The notes under the pieces were generated by a model. It was not told where the DNA came from, did no database searches, and saw only the letters and a list, made by a program, of their open reading frames with translations. Position numbers and translations under genes: made by a program. From NCBI RefSeq assembly GCF_004798585.1, contig NZ_PPXQ01000011.1, positions 62,001 through 126,000 of the forward strand: a DNA stretch of 64,000 nt, written 5' to 3'. Position 1 is the stretch's first letter. Each line of letters opens with the position of its first letter. Below, in pieces: positions 9,214 to 17,957 of the stretch. Origin of the DNA: Massilia sp. Mn16-1_5 (lineage in GTDB: Bacteria; Pseudomonadota; Gammaproteobacteria; Burkholderiales; Burkholderiaceae_D).

Positions 9214-12200
9214 TGTGCGACTCCTTCCACCGCCACCACGACAGGGGCGACGGCTTTTTTCTCGAAACGTTTGGCAAAAGTACGCAGCAGGACGTAGAAC
9301 AACGGCGTCAGGAACAGGCCGAAGAAGGTCACGCCCAGCATGCCGGCGAATACGGCGACACCCATCGCATGGCGCATCTCGGCGCCGGCGCCGCTGCTGA
9401 ACACGAGCGGCACCACGCCCATGATGAAGGCGATCGAGGTCATCAGGATCGGACGCAGGCGCAGGCGGCTCGCTTCCAGGGCGGCGGCAACCACGCTGCG
9501 GCCGTGGTGTTCGAGTTCGCGGGCGAATTCCACGATCAGGATCGCGTTCTTCGAGGCCAGTCCGACCAGCACGAACAGGGCGATCTGCGTGAAGATGTTG
9601 TTGTCGCCGCCGGTCAGTTTGACGCCGACCAGGGCGCACAGGATCGACATCGGCACGATCAGGATCACGGCCAGCGGCAGGGTCCAGCTCTCGTACTGCG
9701 CGGCCAGCACCAGGAACACCAGCAGCACGCACAGCGGGAAGACGAAGATCATGGTGTTCCCCGACAGGATGTCCTGGTAAGTCAGGTCGGTCCATTCGTA
9801 GGCGATCCCTTTCGGCAGCGTTTCTTTCGCGATCTGCTCGAAGATGGCTTGCGCCTGGCCCGAAGACACACCCGCCGCCGGACCGCCGTTCATGTCGGCC
9901 GTGACATACGCGTTGTAGCGCTGCACACGGTCCGGGCCATAGCTATCCTTCACCTGCATCAGCGAGGACAGCGGGATCATCTCGCCCTTCACGTTACGCA
10001 CCTTCAGTTGCGCGATCTGCTCCGGCTGCGAGCGGAACTGGGCATCCGCCTGCACCCGCACCTGGTAGGTGCGGCCGAACTGGTTGAAATCGTTCACGTA
10101 CAGCGAGCCGAGATTCACCTGCAAGGTCTGGTAGATGGTCTGCAGCGGCACGCCGAGCTGCTTGGCTTTGACGCGGTCGATGTCGGCGAACAGCTGCGGC
10201 ACGTTGATCTGGTAGCTCGAGAACACACCGGCCAGGCGCGGATCGGCCCAGGCCTTGGCCTGCATCGCCTGCGCCGCTTTATACAGCGCGTCGTAGCCGA
10301 GATTGCCGCGGTCTTCCAGCATCATCTTGAAGCCGCCGGTGGTGCCGAGGCCGTTCACGGGCGGCGGCGGCAGCACCATCACGAAGGCGTCTTCCACCGC
10401 GCCCATGCGCTTGTTGATCTCGGCGGCGATGGCCTCGGCCGACTGTTCCTTGCCATGGCGCTCGCTGAAGGGCTTCAGGGTCGTGAACACGATGCCGGCA
10501 TTCGGCGCATTCGTAAAACCGTTGATCGACAGGCCGGGGAAGGCGACCGAGGAATCGACGCCGGGAATCTCCTTGGCGATGGCCGACATGCGGCGGATCA
10601 CGGCGTCGGTGCGGTCGAGCGAGGCGGCGTCCGGCAGCTGGGCGAAGCCGATCAAATAGGCCTTGTCCTGCTGCGGCACGAAGCCCGGCGGCACCGCCTT
10701 GAACATGAACAGCGCGGCCACGCCCAGCACCGCATACACGGCGAGCGACATGGTCTTGCGGCGCAGGACCGTCTGCACGCCGCCTTCGTAGCGGTGCGAG
10801 GCACGGCCGAAGAAGCGGTTGAAGGCGGCGAAGAAGCGCCCGAAGATTTTATCCATCGCACGCGTCAGGCCATCCTTCGGTGCGTCATGCGCCTTGAGCA
10901 GCGCCGCCGACAGCGCCGGCGCCAGCGTCAGCGAGGCGAAAGCCGAGATCACGGTGGAAATCGCAATGGTCAGCGCGAACTGGCGGTAGAACTGGCCGGT
11001 CAGGCCGGAGACGAAGGCGATCGGCACGAACACGGCGCACAGCACCAGGGCGATGGCCACGATCGGGCCCGACACTTCCTTCATCGCCTGGATCGTCGCG
11101 TCGTGGGGGCTCAAGCCGTTGGTAATATTGCGCTCGACGTTCTCGACCACGACGATGGCGTCGTCGACCACGATGCCGATCGCCAGCACCAGCCCGAACA
11201 GCGACAGGGTGTTGATCGAGAAGCCGAACATCAGCATCACGGCAAAGGTGCCGACCACCGATACCGGCACGGCCAGCAGCGGGATGATCGAGGCGCGCCA
11301 GCTTTGCAGGAACACGATCACGACCAGCGCGACCAGCACCACCGCTTCCAGCAGCGTATGAATGACGGAGTCGATCGACTCGCGCACGAATTGGGTTGGG
11401 TCGTACACAATGCTGTATTCGACGCCTTCCGGAAACTCTTTGGACAGCTCGGCCATGGTGGCGCGCACGTCCGTCGACAGCTGCAGCGCGTTCGCGTTCG
11501 GCGCCTCGAAGATGGGAATCGCCACCGCCGACTTGTTGTTCAGGAGCGAACGCAGGGCATAGGAATTCGAGCCCATCTCCAGGCGCGCCACGTCCTTCAG
11601 CAGCGTGGTCGAGCCATCCTCGCCGGTTTTCACCACGATGTCGCCGAACTCCTCGACGGTGGACAGGCGGCCTTGCGTGTTAACGGTCAGCTGGAACTCG
11701 GCGCCCTTGGCCGGGCCCTGGCCGATCACGCCGGCCGCGACCTGCACGTTCTGCTCGCGGATCGCATCGACGACATCGCCCGCGACCAGGCCGCGCGCCG
11801 CCACCTTTTGCGGATCGAGCCAGACGCGCATGGCGTAGTCGCCCGAGCCGAACAGCTGGACTTCGCCCATGCCTTCGATGCGCGCCAGGCGGTCCTTGAT
11901 GTTCAGGGTGGCGTAGTTGCGCAGATACAGGTCGTCGTAGCGGCCGTCCGGCGAATTCAGGTGCACCACCATGGTCAGGTTGGGCGAGCTTTTCACCGTG
12001 GTCACGCCGATCTGGCGCACCTCTTCCGGCAGGCGCGGCAGCGCGCGCTGGACGCGGTTCTGCACCTGCGTCTCGGCCTGTTCGACATTGGTGCCGATGG
12101 CGAAGGTCACCGTCAGCATCAGGGCGCCGTCGGAGGTGTTTTGCGAGGACATGTAGAGCATGTTCTCGACGCCGTTGATCTGCTCTTCCAGCGGCGCGGC

Positions 12201-12389
12201 CACCGTCTCGGCGATCACCTTCGGATTGGCGCCCGGGTACTGGGCGCGCACCACGATCGAGGGCGGCACCACGTCCGGGTACTCCGAGACCGGCAACTGG
12301 AAGATGGCGATCAGGCCGGAGACGAAGACCAGCACCGACAGCACGACCGCAAAGATCGGTTTGTCGACAAAGAAGCGTGAGAAGTTCAT
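9210..12389 (-). CDS. RND multidrug efflux permease, MexF/AcrB-like (HAE1)
   Basis: 1059 residues, the normal family length. N-terminal MNFSRFFVDKPIFAVVLSVL, large periplasmic loops, and the TM4 proton-relay segment GIVVDDAIVVVENVER with the two adjacent Asp. It drives proton-coupled export of hydrophobic compounds from the inner membrane/periplasm. The operon order adaptor-pump-channel and the sequence style resemble MexEF-OprN/BpeEF-OprC systems; the substrate range cannot be read from sequence. It lies 3 bp after the adaptor gene stop. Confidence 0.95.
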   Translation of the reverse strand: MNFSRFFVDKPIFAVVLSVLVFVSGLIAIFQLPVSEYPDVVPPSIVVRAQYPGANPKVIAETVAAPLEEQINGVENMLYMSSQNTSDGALMLTVTFAIGTNVEQAETQVQNRVQRALPRLPEEVRQIGVTTVKSSPNLTMVVHLNSPDGRYDDLYLRNYATLNIKDRLARIEGMGEVQLFGSGDYAMRVWLDPQKVAARGLVAGDVVDAIREQNVQVAAGVIGQGPAKGAEFQLTVNTQGRLSTVEEFGDIVVKTGEDGSTTLLKDVARLEMGSNSYALRSLLNNKSAVAIPIFEAPNANALQLSTDVRATMAELSKEFPEGVEYSIVYDPTQFVRESIDSVIHTLLEAVVLVALVVIVFLQSWRASIIPLLAVPVSVVGTFAVMLMFGFSINTLSLFGLVLAIGIVVDDAIVVVENVERNITNGLSPHDATIQAMKEVSGPIVAIALVLCAVFVPIAFVSGLTGQFYRQFALTIAISTVISAFASLTLAPALSAALLKAHDAPKDGLTRAMDKIFGRFFAAFNRFFGRASHRYEGGVQTVLRRKTMSLAVYAVLGVAALFMFKAVPPGFVPQQDKAYLIGFAQLPDAASLDRTDAVIRRMSAIAKEIPGVDSSVAFPGLSINGFTNAPNAGIVFTTLKPFSERHGKEQSAEAIAAEINKRMGAVEDAFVMVLPPPPVNGLGTTGGFKMMLEDRGNLGYDALYKAAQAMQAKAWADPRLAGVFSSYQINVPQLFADIDRVKAKQLGVPLQTIYQTLQVNLGSLYVNDFNQFGRTYQVRVQADAQFRSQPEQIAQLKVRNVKGEMIPLSSLMQVKDSYGPDRVQRYNAYVTADMNGGPAAGVSSGQAQAIFEQIAKETLPKGIAYEWTDLTYQDILSGNTMIFVFPLCVLLVFLVLAAQYESWTLPLAVILIVPMSILCALVGVKLTGGDNNIFTQIALFVLVGLASKNAILIVEFARELEHHGRSVVAAALEASRLRLRPILMTSIAFIMGVVPLVFSSGAGAEMRHAMGVAVFAGMLGVTFFGLFLTPLFYVLLRTFAKRFEKKAVAPVVVAVEGVAQ

Positions 12390-12392
12390 GGC

Positions 12393-13580
12393 TTACTCCT
12401 TGGTGGTCGCTGCTGCCAGCGCCAGCGGCGCGCTGCCGTCCATCGGAACGATCTGCGGCGCCACCGGCGCGCCGGGACGCACGCGCTGCAGGCCGTTGAC
12501 GACGATCTTCTCTCCCGCCTTGACGCCGCTGCGCACCACGCGCAGGCCGTCGACCACGGGACCGAGCGTGACCGGACGGTACTCGGCCTTGCCGTCAAGC
12601 CCCACCACGAACACGAACTTGCGGCTCTGGTCCGTGCCCACAGCCCGCTCGTTGATCAGGACCGCCTTGCGGCTGTCGGCCGCGCCCAGCTGGACCCGGG
12701 CGAACAGGCCCGGCACCAGGGCGCCATCCTTGTTCTCGAAGGTGGCGCGCATACGCACGCTGCCGGTACGGGTGTCGAGCTGGTTGTCGACGAATTCGAG
12801 TTTTCCTTCATGCGGGAAGCCCTCCTCGTTGGCCAGGCCCACGCGCACTGCCACCGGTGCGCCATCTCTCGCCTTGGCGCCGACGCGCAGATAGGTGTCC
12901 TCGTCGCCGTCGAAGCTGGCGTAGATGCGATCGAGCGAGACGACCGAGGTCAGCACCGCGGCCGGGTCGACCAGGTTGCCGATCGTGATCTCGGCTTTCG
13001 AGACGCGGCCATCGATCGGCGACACCACGCGGGTGTAGGCCAGGTTCAGGCGTGCGGCTTCGTACTGGGCCTGCGCGGCGGCGGCGCTCGCGTCGAGCTC
13101 CTTCTGGCTGGCGGACGCTTCGTCGAATTCGCGGCGGGCGATGGCCTTATCGGCCATCAGGCTCTCGGCACGCGCCAGTTCGCGCTTGGCGAGATCGGCC
13201 TTGGCGCGGGCCGAGGCGGCGGCGGCCTGGGCGCGCGTGGCTTCGGCCTGGTAAGGGCGCGGATCGACCACGAACAGCACGTCGCCCTTTTTGACTTCGC
13301 TGCCCGGCTTGAAGTTGACGGCGGTGATGAAACCGCTGACGCGCGAGCGGATCTCGACCCGTTCCACCGCTTCCAGGCGGCCGGAGAATTCCTGGGTCTC
13401 GGCCACCGGCTTCTCGAGCACGATGGCGGCCGAGACGGGCGGCGCGGCGGGTGCGGCGGGTGCGGCCGTCTTGCCGGTCGCGTCTTCGCAGCCGGCGAGC
13501 GACATGCCGACCAGGCCGGCGGTGGCCAGTGCGGCGATCAGCGGTTTTGCTGCGCTGGTAAGTTGTGTCAGATTTCTCAT
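12393..13580 (-). CDS. RND efflux periplasmic adaptor lipoprotein (MexE-like)
   Basis: 395 residues. Signal peptide with lipobox (SLAG-C31), barrel-sandwich and alpha-hairpin regions (VSGFITAVNFKPGSEVKKGD; LAYTRVVSPIDGRVSKAEIT) and a C-terminal membrane-proximal domain. It links the inner-membrane pump to the outer-membrane channel. First gene of the operon; its promoter should lie in 13581-13650, downstream of the terminator that closes the neighbouring hydrolase transcript. No adjacent dedicated regulator was seen, although many MexEF-like pumps are controlled by LysR proteins and one lies 1.3 kb away. Confidence 0.93.
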   Translation of the reverse strand: MRNLTQLTSAAKPLIAALATAGLVGMSLAGCEDATGKTAAPAAPAAPPVSAAIVLEKPVAETQEFSGRLEAVERVEIRSRVSGFITAVNFKPGSEVKKGDVLFVVDPRPYQAEATRAQAAAASARAKADLAKRELARAESLMADKAIARREFDEASASQKELDASAAAAQAQYEAARLNLAYTRVVSPIDGRVSKAEITIGNLVDPAAVLTSVVSLDRIYASFDGDEDTYLRVGAKARDGAPVAVRVGLANEEGFPHEGKLEFVDNQLDTRTGSVRMRATFENKDGALVPGLFARVQLGAADSRKAVLINERAVGTDQSRKFVFVVGLDGKAEYRPVTLGPVVDGLRVVRSGVKAGEKIVVNGLQRVRPGAPVAPQIVPMDGSAPLALAAATTKE

Positions 13581-13650
13581 GTTGACCCCTTTTTCTTGTG
13601 AGAATGTTAATCAGTAGGCGACACCCGTCCCTCCCGTGTCAGATCACAGG

Positions 13651-13670
13651 AAAAAGCGGGCCCCGCCCGC
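13651..13670 (-). terminator. Terminator after the hydrolase-fold gene
   Basis: GCGGGC / GCCCGC stem with loop of three, then five T on the minus strand. It separates the hydrolase unit from the efflux operon. Confidence 0.75.
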
Positions 13671-13724
13671 GCCGGATGGCGCAGTGCCCTTTTAGTAGCG
13701 TTGGAAATTCAGGAAGGTGCTGGC

Positions 13725-14585
13725 TTAGGCTTGAGGAGCCCCCTGCTCCTCGAGCTCAGCGATGAAGGAAGCGATTTCCGCCAGCGCCGGCCGTTCGCAG
13801 GCGCACTCGTTGCGGTCGTCCGCCAGTTGCGGCGCCGGTAGCATGCGCTTGACGGTGGCCGGCACGCCGAAGCTGGCGAGCTTGGCGCCGTAGGCTTCGG
13901 CCTCGTCGCGCAGCGGGTCGTCGTCGGCCGAGAGGATCAGGGCCGGCGGCAGGTTTTTCAGGCGGCTCGATTGCAGCGGCGAGGCGTACGGGTGGGTACG
14001 GTCGGCCGCGTTCGGCAGGTAGCCGCGGTAGGCGGCGGCGCAGCCGTCGGCCAGTTTGGCCTGGTCGACGCATTGCGGCATTTCGCGCATCGAGCAGGTC
14101 GACAGGCCCGGGTCGAGCATCGGCATGATCAGGATCTGGCCGGCCAGTTTCGGCGCGCCGCGGTCGCGCGACATCAGGGCGCACACCGCAGCCAGGTTGG
14201 CGCCGGCTTCGATGCCGGCCACCAGCAGGTGCTTGCCATTCCAGCCGAGCTTGGTTTTGTTCTTCTTGGCCCATAGCAGCACGGCGTGGGCATCCTCGAC
14301 CGCGGCCGGGAAGGGACGCACCGTGGCCAGCGTGTAGTTCGATGCGAGCACGACCGGGGTATGGCTGACGCCGGCCAGGCGGCGCAGGAAGCCGTCCGAT
14401 TCGTCGAGGTCGTCGACAATGAAGCCGCCGCCGTGGAAGAACACGACCAGCGTATCGCGCTTGCCTTTCACGGGGCCGGCGGCGTACAGGCGCGCCCTCA
14501 AGAGACCTTGCTCGCCGCTCACTTCCAGTTCGCGCACCCGGACCTCGTCGGCAATCGCGTTCATGGTATCCAGGCGGTCGTTCAT
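13725..14585 (-). CDS. Alpha/beta-hydrolase fold protein lacking catalytic Ser and His
   Basis: 286 residues related to the hormone-sensitive-lipase-like esterases. The oxyanion motif HGGGF (51-55) and the following NYTLATVRPFPAAVEDAH block fit the family, and the Asp segment SADDDPLRDE (219-228) is present. The nucleophile elbow, normally GDSAGG, reads GIEAGAN (124-130): Glu126 replaces the Ser (codon GAA). The expected C-terminal His (HGF type) is replaced by MLPAPQLADD. Thus only Asp of the triad remains, and it is probably not an esterase of the usual mechanism. ATG at 14585 overlaps the stop of a small secreted-peptide gene (ATGA). Confidence 0.85.
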   Translation of the reverse strand: MNDRLDTMNAIADEVRVRELEVSGEQGLLRARLYAAGPVKGKRDTLVVFFHGGGFIVDDLDESDGFLRRLAGVSHTPVVLASNYTLATVRPFPAAVEDAHAVLLWAKKNKTKLGWNGKHLLVAGIEAGANLAAVCALMSRDRGAPKLAGQILIMPMLDPGLSTCSMREMPQCVDQAKLADGCAAAYRGYLPNAADRTHPYASPLQSSRLKNLPPALILSADDDPLRDEAEAYGAKLASFGVPATVKRMLPAPQLADDRNECACERPALAEIASFIAELEEQGAPQA

Positions 14586-14785
14586 CGCGCCACCTCCGGC
14601 GAGACGGCCGCCAGGGTCACTGATTCGGTGCACAGGGTGTGCGCCATGACGGTCGACAGCGCATGCACGCCACGTGCCTCGGCGCCTGCGGCCTGCGCAT
14701 AGGCGCCGCTGCCGACGACCCCGGCCATCGCCAGGGTACTGACCGCTACTGCGATCGTTGCCACCACGCTGTCCCGAATGTTCAT
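14582..14785 (-). CDS. Small predicted secreted protein upstream of hydrolase-fold gene
   Basis: 67 residues; not recognised. The first ~30 residues look like a signal peptide (VVATIAVAVSTLAMAGVVGS then AYAQA), leaving a mature part of only about 35 residues. It shares a 4-bp ATGA overlap with the hydrolase-fold gene, arguing that it is translated. It faces a LysR gene across a 143-bp AT-rich region with a palindromic site. No function can be assigned. Confidence 0.6.
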   Translation of the reverse strand: MNIRDSVVATIAVAVSTLAMAGVVGSGAYAQAAGAEARGVHALSTVMAHTLCTESVTLAAVSPEVAR

Positions 14786-14875
14786 GTCCTGCTCCCAAAT
14801 GCCACGTTATTGATGCTCCAGTACGCACACTATAGACATCTACTACAATCTGATAAAGACGGCAATTACGAATCC

Positions 14876-14898
14876 ATTGTTCGTCAATTCCGAACAAT
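14876..14898. promoter_or_regulatory. Candidate LysR binding site in divergent region
   Basis: Perfect inverted repeat ATTGTTCG - 7 bp - CGAACAAT, containing a T-N11-A-type core. It lies 31 bp before the LysR start. On the minus strand a possible -10 TATAGT (plus coordinates about 14830-14835) with only a weak -35 would fit activator-dependent transcription of the small-peptide/hydrolase unit. Confidence 0.65.
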
Positions 14899-14928
14899 AA
14901 GCTTAAAACTGAGTTAAATCGAGCCGAC

Positions 14929-15879
14929 ATGAACAAGCTGCAGGCAATGGAAGTCTTCGTGCAGGTGGTCGACACCGGCAGTTTTACGCGCGCCGCGCAA
15001 GTGCTCGACCTGCCCAAGGCCAGCGTTTCGACCCTGGTGCAGGCGCTGGAAGCCTCGCTCTCGGCCAAGCTGCTGCACCGGACCACCCGCATGGTGACCG
15101 TCACCTCCGACGGCGCCGCCTATTACGAACGCTGCGTGCGCATCCTGGCGGACGTGCGCGAGGCCGAGGAATCGCTGTCGCGCATGCGCATCAATCCGAG
15201 CGGACGGCTGCGCGTGGACACGCCGACCGGGCTGTCGAGCGAGATCCTGGTGCCGGCGCTGCCTGGGTTTTTCGAGCGCTATCCCGACATCACGCTGGAG
15301 CTGGGCAGCACCGACCGTCCCGTCGACCTGGTCGAGGAAGGCGTCGACTGCGCGGTGCGCGGCGGTCCCCTGTTAGACACCAGCCTGATCGCGCGCCGGG
15401 TCGGCATCATCAATTTCGTGACCGCCGCCGCGCCCTCCTACCTGGCGCGCTACGGCGTGCCCCAGCATCCGGACGAGCTGGCGCGGCACCGCTGCGTGAA
15501 CTATTTCTCGGCCAAGACCGGCAAGGTCTACGACTGGGATTTCAACCGCAATGGGGAACGCATCGAGGTGCCGATGCCGGGCGTGATCGCCCTGAACGAT
15601 TCGAACGCCTACGTGCAGGCCGGGCTGGCGGGACTGGGTATCATCCAGATGACGGACTACCTCTTGAGTCGCCACGTCGAGGAGGGACGCATGGTGCAGG
15701 TGCTGCCGGACTGGGTCAGCGATCCGCTGCCGGTGCACATCGTGTATCCGCAGAACCGCCACATGTCGGCCAAGGTGCGCGTGTTCGTGGAATGGGTGTC
15801 GGAACTGTTCGCGAATCATCCGCAGATGCGGCTCGGGGCGGCACCCGCTGCGCCCGTGCCGGCGAGCGCGGCGGCCTGA
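14929..15879 (+). CDS. LysR-family transcriptional regulator
   Basis: 316 residues. N-terminal winged helix (MNKLQAMEVFVQVVDTGSFT, then PKASVSTLVQALEASLSAKL and LHRTTR), followed by the periplasmic-binding-protein-like effector domain of the DsdA/CrgA-type group (RLRVDTPTGLSSEILVPALP). It is divergent from the peptide/hydrolase pair with a perfect palindrome between, the standard arrangement for LysR regulators controlling the neighbouring unit and themselves. The efflux operon 1.3 kb away may also be a target; this is inference. Confidence 0.92.
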   Translation: MNKLQAMEVFVQVVDTGSFTRAAQVLDLPKASVSTLVQALEASLSAKLLHRTTRMVTVTSDGAAYYERCVRILADVREAEESLSRMRINPSGRLRVDTPTGLSSEILVPALPGFFERYPDITLELGSTDRPVDLVEEGVDCAVRGGPLLDTSLIARRVGIINFVTAAAPSYLARYGVPQHPDELARHRCVNYFSAKTGKVYDWDFNRNGERIEVPMPGVIALNDSNAYVQAGLAGLGIIQMTDYLLSRHVEEGRMVQVLPDWVSDPLPVHIVYPQNRHMSAKVRVFVEWVSELFANHPQMRLGAAPAAPVPASAAA

Positions 15880-15937
15880 TTTTTCGGTCTGCTCCGGTGT
15901 AGAATCGTTCGCATAACAATTCCAACCGGAGACCGAC

Positions 15938-16378
15938 GTGACCACACCTTCGCGCGACATTCATGCCCTGCTCGCCCAGTACAGCGAGAGCCACCGCAAC
16001 CCGACCAACGAGCTGATTCACTTCGTGTGCGTGCCGGTCATCGTGTTTTCTCTGCTCGGCATCCTGTGGGCGATCCATCCGGTGCTGGCCCTGGCCGCGG
16101 TGATCGGCGCGATGTGGTACTACCTGCAACTGTCGAAGCCCTTCGCGGTCGGCATGCTGGCCATGTCGATCCTGATGCTGGCGATCCTGGCCGCGATGCC
16201 GCCGCTGACGGTGCTGCCGCTGTCGATCGCCATCTTCGTCGTGGCCTGGATCGGCCAGTTCATCGGGCACAAGATCGAGGGCAAGAAACCTTCTTTCCTG
16301 GAAGACCTGCGCTTCCTGCTGATCGGGCCGCTGTTCGTGCTGGGCTTCCTGTATCGCCGTTTCAACCTGGCCTATTGA
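15938..16378 (+). CDS. Mpo1-like (DUF962) membrane protein
   Basis: 146 residues from a GTG start with GGAGA upstream. DUF962 signature near the N-terminus: YSESHRNPTNELIHFVCVP with conserved His residues; about four membrane segments follow and a late GQFIGHKIEGKKPSF block supplies another conserved His. Yeast Mpo1 of this family is an Fe(II) dioxygenase acting on 2-hydroxy fatty acids; the bacterial role is unproven. A -10-like TAGAAT lies at 15900-15905. Confidence 0.88.
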   Translation: MTTPSRDIHALLAQYSESHRNPTNELIHFVCVPVIVFSLLGILWAIHPVLALAAVIGAMWYYLQLSKPFAVGMLAMSILMLAILAAMPPLTVLPLSIAIFVVAWIGQFIGHKIEGKKPSFLEDLRFLLIGPLFVLGFLYRRFNLAY

Positions 16379-16464
16379 GTATGCTTGGCGCTACACCGGG
16401 GTGTGGCGCCTTCCGTCCTCCAAGAGTAAGCTTTCCGAAACGTCTCACGTTTTCGGAGGCCGTC

Positions 16465-16911
16465 ATGAAAGCGTCTACCCTCTTCCTTCTCGCGGCCTTG
16501 CTTGCCGGCTGCGCCAGTCCTTCGCCCTCCGGCAACGTCTATCGCGCTTACCAGACCCAGAACGAGCAAGTCGTGCGCACCGGCACGGTCGAGTCGGTGC
16601 GCAATGTCCTCATCGCCAATCCGGACTCGGGCGTCGGCACCATGGGCGGCGCGGCGCTCGGCGGCCTGGCCGGTTCCACGGTTGGCCAGGGCAGGGGTTC
16701 CGCCGCGGCGAGCATCGTCGGCGCGATCGCGGGCGGCGTGCTCGGCCAACGCACTGAAGCGAACGTCAACAACCGGCCCGGCCTCGAAATCACGGTCCGG
16801 CTCGACAGCGGCGAATTGCGCGCGATTACCCAGGCCGCCGACGAACTGTTCCGGCCGGGCGAACGGGTGCGCCTGCTGAGCAATGGCTATATGACGCGCG
16901 TAACGCACTGA
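16465..16911 (+). CDS. Glycine-zipper outer-membrane lipoprotein (SlyB/Pcp-like)
   Basis: 148 residues. Lipobox (LLAG-C16), then a glycine-zipper two-helix segment (GTMGGAALGGLAGSTVGQGR; IVGAIAGGVLGQ) and a C-terminal beta-rich part. SlyB-type proteins are small envelope lipoproteins linked to outer-membrane integrity. TCGGAGG-like ribosome binding site immediately precedes the ATG at 16465. Confidence 0.88.
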   Translation: MKASTLFLLAALLAGCASPSPSGNVYRAYQTQNEQVVRTGTVESVRNVLIANPDSGVGTMGGAALGGLAGSTVGQGRGSAAASIVGAIAGGVLGQRTEANVNNRPGLEITVRLDSGELRAITQAADELFRPGERVRLLSNGYMTRVTH

Positions 16912-17006
16912 GCAGCTACTTTTGCTGCGTGATGCGGCACTGCGACAGCGGAGGCATGAGGCCCCATTTTTCCAATGTATAGACGGCGGGAAACAGGGAA
17001 AGCACG

Positions 17007-17012
17007 TATACT
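17007..17012 (+). promoter_or_regulatory. Candidate -10 box giving a leaderless EamA mRNA
   Basis: TATACT ends 6 nt before the ATG at 17019, so a usual start point would fall at or next to the A of ATG. No Shine-Dalgarno lies at a proper distance. Confidence 0.4.
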
Positions 17013-17018
17013 TCCGCG

Positions 17019-17957
17019 ATGCCTTCTTCTGTCCTGTTTACCATTGCCTCGCTGATCTGGGGCTCGACCTTCTGGGCCATTACCTTGCAGCTGGGCGAGG
17101 TGCCGCCGGCGGTGTCCGTCGTCTACCGCTTCGCACTCGCGTCGAGCGTGCTGTTCGTGCTCTGCATCGGCCGCGGCTATAAATTGCAATTGCCCTGGCG
17201 CACCCAGAAGTGGGTCATGTTGCAGGGCATGGCGACCTTCGGCCTCTCGTATATTTGCACCTACCAGGCCGAGGAAGTCGTGGTGTCGGGCCTGGTGGCG
17301 GTCTTGTTCGCGCTGATGGTGTTCTGGACGCCGGTGCTGGGCCGCGTGTTCTACGGCACGCCGATCGCGCCGCGTACCTGGGGCGCCGGTGCGGTCGCCA
17401 CCGGCGGCGTCGCCCTGCTCTTCTATCACTCGATCGGCACCGCCTGGCGCGACGTGCAGGCGGGCGGCAGCGGCCACTTCCTGCTGGGCGTCATTCTCGC
17501 CCTGGTGGCGACAATCGCCAGCTCGGCCGGCAGCATCGTCGTCGGCAAGGTGCGCGAACAGTCCGGCAACGTGATGCTGACCACGGCCTGGTCGATGTTC
17601 TGGGGCACGGCCCTGGTTGCGCTCTACGTGCTGCTGACGGGCCAGCGCTTCGTGCTGCCGCCGACCGCTTCCTATACGCTGGGCCTGCTTTACCTGTCGA
17701 TCTTCGGCTCGGTGATCGCCTTCCTGGCCTACTTCACGCTGATCAACCGCATCGGACCGCAGAAGGCCGTCTACATCGGCGTCATCACGCCCGTCTTGTC
17801 CGTGCTGCTGTCGATTAAACTCGAACATTACCGCCCGGGTCCCGTCGAGTTCCTGGGCATGGTCCTGTGCCTGGGCAGCGTGGCCTGGGCCCTGCTCGCA
17901 CCCGCAGCCAAACCCGTGCAACCTGTTACCTTGAACAACGCAACCGAAACCCAATGA
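17019..17957 (+). CDS. EamA (DMT superfamily) transporter
   Basis: 312 residues with about ten hydrophobic segments in two EamA halves (SLIWGSTFWAITLQLGEVPP at the start; IGVITPVLSVLLSIKLEHYR near the end). These are inner-membrane metabolite or drug exporters; substrate not readable. The stop overlaps the ATG of a GNAT acetyltransferase gene (ATGA), so the two are translated together. Confidence 0.9.
   Translation: MPSSVLFTIASLIWGSTFWAITLQLGEVPPAVSVVYRFALASSVLFVLCIGRGYKLQLPWRTQKWVMLQGMATFGLSYICTYQAEEVVVSGLVAVLFALMVFWTPVLGRVFYGTPIAPRTWGAGAVATGGVALLFYHSIGTAWRDVQAGGSGHFLLGVILALVATIASSAGSIVVGKVREQSGNVMLTTAWSMFWGTALVALYVLLTGQRFVLPPTASYTLGLLYLSIFGSVIAFLAYFTLINRIGPQKAVYIGVITPVLSVLLSIKLEHYRPGPVEFLGMVLCLGSVAWALLAPAAKPVQPVTLNNATETQ

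Noticed and set aside
9168-12380. A 1070-codon open frame on the plus strand opposite the RND pump
   Set aside because: It is antisense to a clear pump gene. The product is dominated by His, Arg, Gln and Asp, a typical GC-rich complement artefact, with no domain.
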